The notes below the pieces were generated by a model. It made no database searches, was not told the DNA's origin, and saw nothing but the letters and a program-made list of their open reading frames with translations. Shown here one piece after another: positions 60,344-64,000 of a DNA stretch of 64,000 nucleotides. How positions within the stretch are numbered: position 1 is the first letter of the stretch; each line of letters begins with the position of its first letter. The stretch is from contig JAEXLD010000096.1 of assembly GCA_023445445.1 (NCBI GenBank), positions 4,904 to 68,903 of the forward strand, in the 5' to 3' direction. The DNA is from Bacillota bacterium. Lineage in GTDB: Bacteria; Bacillota; Clostridia; Clostridiales; Clostridiaceae. The position numbers and the translations under genes are program-made.

Positions 60344-60667
60344 ATGAACAAAAATTTTGATGATAACATAAAAATACTAAAAGCATTAGGTGAAATAAAT
60401 AGATTAAAGATAGTAGATATGCTATCTTCAGGAGAAAAATGTGCCTGTATAATATTAGAAAGCTTTCATTTTACTCAGCCTACATTATCTCATCATATGA
60501 AGGTATTAATGGATTCTGGAATAGTAAAGTGTAGAAAAGAAGGTACATGGATATATTATAGTTTAGATAAAGAATTATGCGATAAACTTATGAGATTTAT
60601 AAATGGTATTTTAACAAGTGATGAAAAGTGTATATGTAGTTCAAACTGTATAGATAAATGTGAATAA
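60344..60667 (+). CDS. ArsR/SmtB family metal-responsive repressor
   Basis: A 107-residue winged-helix repressor: ILKALGEINRLKIVDML, the recognition helix region TQPTLSHHMKVLMDSGIV and the wing KEGTWIYYSL. Two Cys in KCACIIL sit where arsenic/cadmium sensors of the ArsR type have their CxC thiols, and the C-terminus adds CICSSNCIDKC, four more Cys. A soft-metal or arsenite ligand is therefore likely. The ATG at 60344 follows AAGGAGG. The MATE and gshF genes follow with overlaps, so the repressor controls an exporter and glutathione synthesis together. Confidence 0.9.
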   Translation: MNKNFDDNIKILKALGEINRLKIVDMLSSGEKCACIILESFHFTQPTLSHHMKVLMDSGIVKCRKEGTWIYYSLDKELCDKLMRFINGILTSDEKCICSSNCIDKCE

Positions 60668-60686
60668 ATTTGAAAGTGAGAATAAA

Positions 60687-62024
60687 ATGAATAAAGTTGA
60701 TTTAACTAAGGGGAATGTACTTAAGGTTTTAGTTACCTTAGCATTACCTATAATGGGAAGTTCATTATTACAATTCACATATAATCTAGTAGATATGTTG
60801 TGGGTTGGAGGCTTAGGGAGTAATGCAGTAGCAAGTATAGGCTCATCTAGCTTTTTTATTGGTCTTGGTTACTCAATTAATGCCTTTGTAGTAATTGGAA
60901 CAGGAATAAAGGTTGCTCATTCAATTGGGAGAAAAGATAATAAGGCTGTGGATGAATATATATCTGCGGGAGTAATATTAAATGCCATTGTAGCAGCAGT
61001 ATATTCTTTAATACTAATATTTTTTGGAAAGAATTTTATAGGGTTCTTAAATATAAGAAATTCTGGAGTTGAAAGAGAAGCTTACATTTATTTAGCTATT
61101 AACGCACCAATATTGTTTTTTTCTTTCTTTAATACTTTGTTTATTAGGATATTTAATAGTTTTGGAATAAACAAATCAGCCTTATATATAAGTGCTATAG
61201 GTGTAATAATTAATTTAATTTTAGATCCAATTATGATATATGTTTTAAAGCTTGGTGTTACTGGAGCTGCACTTGGGACTTTAATAGCAAATGCTGTGAT
61301 GTTTATATTTTTTATTAAAAAGTCACTAAATTTATATAATTTTGACTTTAAAAATGGACTAAATTATATTAAGCTTAAAGAAATAACAGTTCTAGGTCTT
61401 CCTATGTCATTCCAAAGAGTTTTATTTACTCTTGTAAATATATTATTAGCTAGAATAGTAGGAAGCTTTGGTGCAGATGCTATTGCAGCACAGAAAATCG
61501 GATTACAAATAGAATCAGTGGTTTATATGGTAGTAGGTGGACTAAATGGTGCTATTGCAGGCTTTGTAGGTCAAAACTTTGGAGCAAAGAAATATGATAG
61601 AATAAATAAGGGATATAATACAGCTATAGGTATTGGTATTGTATATGCTTTAAGTGTTAGCTTGCTATTTATATTTACTCCAGAGATATTAGTAAGGCTA
61701 TTTATTAGAGAAGATAATACTATATTTATTGCAAGTAATTACTTAAGAATAATAGGATATTCTCAAATTTTTGCTACTATAGAGATGATATCCAATGGTG
61801 TTTTTACAGGCTTTGGAGTCCCTAAAATACCAGCTCTTATTAGTATAATATTTACTATTCTTAGAATACCATTAGCCCTTATATTAACAAAATTTTATGA
61901 TGTTAATGGAATATGGATAGGGATTTCAATTTCCAGCATTTTAAAGGGAATAGTAGCTTATTTAATATATAAATTTAAAATATGGAAGGTGTATAAAAAT
62001 GTTAGATGTGATTCAGTCACTTAA
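60687..62024 (+). CDS. MATE family exporter in the ArsR operon
   Basis: A 445-residue MATE antiporter with about 12 helices, starting NVLKVLVTLALPIMGSSLLQ and containing GGLGSNAVASIGSS and GVTGAALGTLIANAV. The alternative GTG start at 60660 would overlap arsR; ATG at 60687 is preferred, although its ribosome site is modest. Its end overlaps gshF by 26 bases. It may export a toxic compound or its thiol conjugate under ArsR control. Confidence 0.88.
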   Translation: MNKVDLTKGNVLKVLVTLALPIMGSSLLQFTYNLVDMLWVGGLGSNAVASIGSSSFFIGLGYSINAFVVIGTGIKVAHSIGRKDNKAVDEYISAGVILNAIVAAVYSLILIFFGKNFIGFLNIRNSGVEREAYIYLAINAPILFFSFFNTLFIRIFNSFGINKSALYISAIGVIINLILDPIMIYVLKLGVTGAALGTLIANAVMFIFFIKKSLNLYNFDFKNGLNYIKLKEITVLGLPMSFQRVLFTLVNILLARIVGSFGADAIAAQKIGLQIESVVYMVVGGLNGAIAGFVGQNFGAKKYDRINKGYNTAIGIGIVYALSVSLLFIFTPEILVRLFIREDNTIFIASNYLRIIGYSQIFATIEMISNGVFTGFGVPKIPALISIIFTILRIPLALILTKFYDVNGIWIGISISSILKGIVAYLIYKFKIWKVYKNVRCDSVT

Positions 62025-64000
62025 TTATAGAGAAGAATTATTAAAGGGGAACTTTGGATTAGAACGAGAAACATTAAGAGTAGATGGAGAAGGTAAATTA
62101 GCTTTAACTAAGCACCCAGAGGTCTTTGAGTGTAAAATTTCACATCCATATATAACTACAGATTTTTCAGAAAGCCAGATAGAGCTTATAACTCCAATAG
62201 TGAATACTTTAGAAGAGTTGTATAGTTTTGTTAATTCTCTTTATGATATTACTGCTTTAGAGTTAAAAGATGAATATCTATGGCCACAATCAATGCCCTG
62301 CAGTATTCCCGAGGATGACTTAATTCCAATAGCTGATTATGGAAAATGTAAAAACGGTGAAGTTGCAAGTAATTATAGAAAGAAATTATTAAAGAAATAT
62401 GGAGGAAAGAAACAATTAATTTCTGGAATCCACTATAATTTTTCTTTTAATGAGGATTTAATAAAAGACTTATATGAAAAAATAGGAAATGGTGAAACTT
62501 ATAGAGATTTTAAAGACTCTATTTACTTAAAGGTTGTTAGAAATTACTTAAGATATAGATGGTTATTAATTTATCTTTTAGGTGGAACTACAACTATGCA
62601 TGAAACCTTTGGAGAAAAGTGTGTAATTGAATTAGATAAGATATCTAAAGATGGTTTTAGTAATATTGGAGCTGTCTCTTATAGAAATAGTGAATGTGGT
62701 TATAAAAATCCTATAGATTTATATCCAAATTATAATTCTGTAAAAGAATATGTTGAGAGTGTATATAAATTTATTGATGATAAATTAATAGATAATCATA
62801 AAGAGCTTTATACACAAATTAGATTAAAAGCTAAGGATAATGATAGATTTCTAGAGTCGCTTTTAGAAGATGGAATTAATTATGTTGAAATGAGAAGTAT
62901 AGATATTAATCCATTTAGTAAGGCTGGAATTTCATTAGAAGACTTAAACTTTATTAACTTACTAACTATTTATTTCCTTATAAAAGATGAAAGCTCCTAT
63001 GAAACATGGCAAGAAGAAGCTCAAAACAATCAAAATATAATCTCAATGTATGGACAAATGGATGTGGTTTTATATAGAGATGGAGAAACAATAACTAAGA
63101 AGGATTGGGCTTTAGATATATTAAATGACATTAAGATAATGAATGATAAATTATCTTTAGGTAAGGAAGAAGTAATTAATTCTATGATAGAAAAAATTAT
63201 GAATCCTAAGTTAACATATGCCTATAGAATATCTGAAATGGTTAAAGAAGAAGGATTTTTAGAGAGTCATTTAAGATTAGCAAAAGAATATAAAGAAGAT
63301 GCATATAAAAATAGATTTAAATTAGAGGGCTTTGAGGATTTAGAACTTTCAACTCAAATATTAATGAAGGAAGCTATGAAAAGAGGAATTAAAGTTGACG
63401 TAATAGATAGAAGTGAAAACTTTATTTCATTAAAGAAAGGTAATCATATTGAATATGTAAAGCAAGCAACTAAAACTTCAAAAGATAGCTATATAACAGT
63501 TTTAATGATGGAAAATAAAGTTGTTACAAAGGAAATTTTAAATAGAAATAATATAAAAGTTCCAAGTGGTTTTGAGTTCTTTTCTTTAGAAGATGCTATA
63601 GAAAATATTAAAAGATTTGTTGATAAACCTATAGTAGTAAAACCAAAGTCAACTAACTTCGGAATTGGTATATCAATATTTAAAGATGGAGCTAAGGAAG
63701 ATGATATTAAAGAAGCTTTTGAAATTGCTTTTGCAAATGACAATACAGTTTTAGTTGAAGAGTTTATTAAAGGAAAAGAGTATAGATTTTTAGTAATAGG
63801 AGATAAAGTGCCTGGAATTCTTCATAGAGTGCCAGCAAATGTTATTGGAAATGGCAAAAGTACAATTAAAGAACTTGTTGAAGAAAAAAATAAAAGTTCC
63901 TTAAGAGGAAAGGGCTATAAAACTCCATTAGAAAAAATAAATTTAGATGATCATGCAAAGTTATTCTTAAAACAAGAAGGTAAGGACTTTGATTATATTC
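61999..64000 (+). CDS. gshF: Bifunctional glutathione synthetase GshF (3' end beyond the window)
   Basis: The frame from ATG 61999 stays open to the end of the window (667 codons), most of a GshF of about 750-780 residues. The N-terminal part is a glutamate-cysteine ligase: LLKGNFGLERETLRVDGEG (in part), TDFSESQIELITP, and YVEMRSIDINPFS. The C-terminal part is an ATP-grasp glutathione synthetase domain: VKPKSTNFGIGISIF and VEEFIKGKEYRFLV. One protein thus makes gamma-glutamylcysteine and then glutathione in the cytoplasm. It overlaps the MATE gene and has GGAAGGTG as ribosome site. Confidence 0.94.
   Translation, partial: MLDVIQSLNYREELLKGNFGLERETLRVDGEGKLALTKHPEVFECKISHPYITTDFSESQIELITPIVNTLEELYSFVNSLYDITALELKDEYLWPQSMPCSIPEDDLIPIADYGKCKNGEVASNYRKKLLKKYGGKKQLISGIHYNFSFNEDLIKDLYEKIGNGETYRDFKDSIYLKVVRNYLRYRWLLIYLLGGTTTMHETFGEKCVIELDKISKDGFSNIGAVSYRNSECGYKNPIDLYPNYNSVKEYVESVYKFIDDKLIDNHKELYTQIRLKAKDNDRFLESLLEDGINYVEMRSIDINPFSKAGISLEDLNFINLLTIYFLIKDESSYETWQEEAQNNQNIISMYGQMDVVLYRDGETITKKDWALDILNDIKIMNDKLSLGKEEVINSMIEKIMNPKLTYAYRISEMVKEEGFLESHLRLAKEYKEDAYKNRFKLEGFEDLELSTQILMKEAMKRGIKVDVIDRSENFISLKKGNHIEYVKQATKTSKDSYITVLMMENKVVTKEILNRNNIKVPSGFEFFSLEDAIENIKRFVDKPIVVKPKSTNFGIGISIFKDGAKEDDIKEAFEIAFANDNTVLVEEFIKGKEYRFLVIGDKVPGILHRVPANVIGNGKSTIKELVEEKNKSSLRGKGYKTPLEKINLDDHAKLFLKQEGKDFDYI

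Noticed and set aside
63489..63743. 84-codon minus-strand frame at the right end
   Set aside because: Inside the ATP-grasp part of gshF, which is clearly coding.

Overview
The window is very AT-rich, uses ATG, GTG and TTG starts behind strong GGAGG-type ribosome sites, and carries typical low-GC Firmicute families: a mannose PTS, GshF, a YgiQ radical-SAM protein, ECF sigma/anti-sigma and many MATE and ABC transporters. It looks like a Clostridium chromosome. No tRNA, rRNA, phage, transposase or CRISPR array is visible.

Left part, about 1-38,400: a large hybrid polyketide/non-ribosomal peptide cluster that I do not recognise as a known product locus. It opens with the end of an acetyl-CoA carboxylase operon (accA end, accB, accC), a reverse-strand flavodoxin and a reverse-strand Sfp-type phosphopantetheinyl transferase. 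A four-gene hydroxymalonyl-ACP set follows (FkbK, FkbJ, FkbI and FkbH-like, without the FkbG O-methyltransferase). Then come a PKS (ACP-KS-AT-DH-KR-ACP), a discrete acyltransferase, a type II thioesterase, a PaaK-like aryl-CoA ligase, a McyE-like PKS/NRPS (KS-AT-ACP-aminotransferase-C-A-PCP-C), and an NRPS (half C-A-PCP-E-C-A-PCP-terminal C). A MacB-type ABC exporter pair, a nitrilase-family hydrolase and a stand-alone aspartate decarboxylase PanD end the region. My working model is: aryl or acyl starter, one reduced PKS unit (malonyl or hydroxymalonyl), one beta-amino PKS unit, then a beta-alanine-like residue, D-Ile and one unassigned residue. Release would be by a terminal condensation-like domain, because no thioesterase domain is fused. 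PanD and the first A-domain code (Val in place of Asp235, Asp at 331) independently point to beta-alanine.

Middle part, about 38,700-50,950: a Met/Asn/Gln/Gly-rich low-complexity protein, a MATE exporter, a zinc-ribbon protein missing one Cys, a YwaF-like membrane protein, an S41 protease, an ECF sigma factor with its membrane partner, and an AraC regulator broken by an in-frame stop. A small unlisted gene follows, then a two-component system with an ABC-2 transporter; both of these transcription units carry matching 11-bp-spaced direct repeats upstream.

Right part, about 51,100-64,000: YgiQ, a small (p)ppGpp synthetase, three small membrane proteins, cyclopropane fatty acid synthase, a complete mannose-family PTS operon with a DUF956 protein, and an ArsR-MATE-gshF operon behind three tandem palindromic operators. 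gshF runs off the window end.
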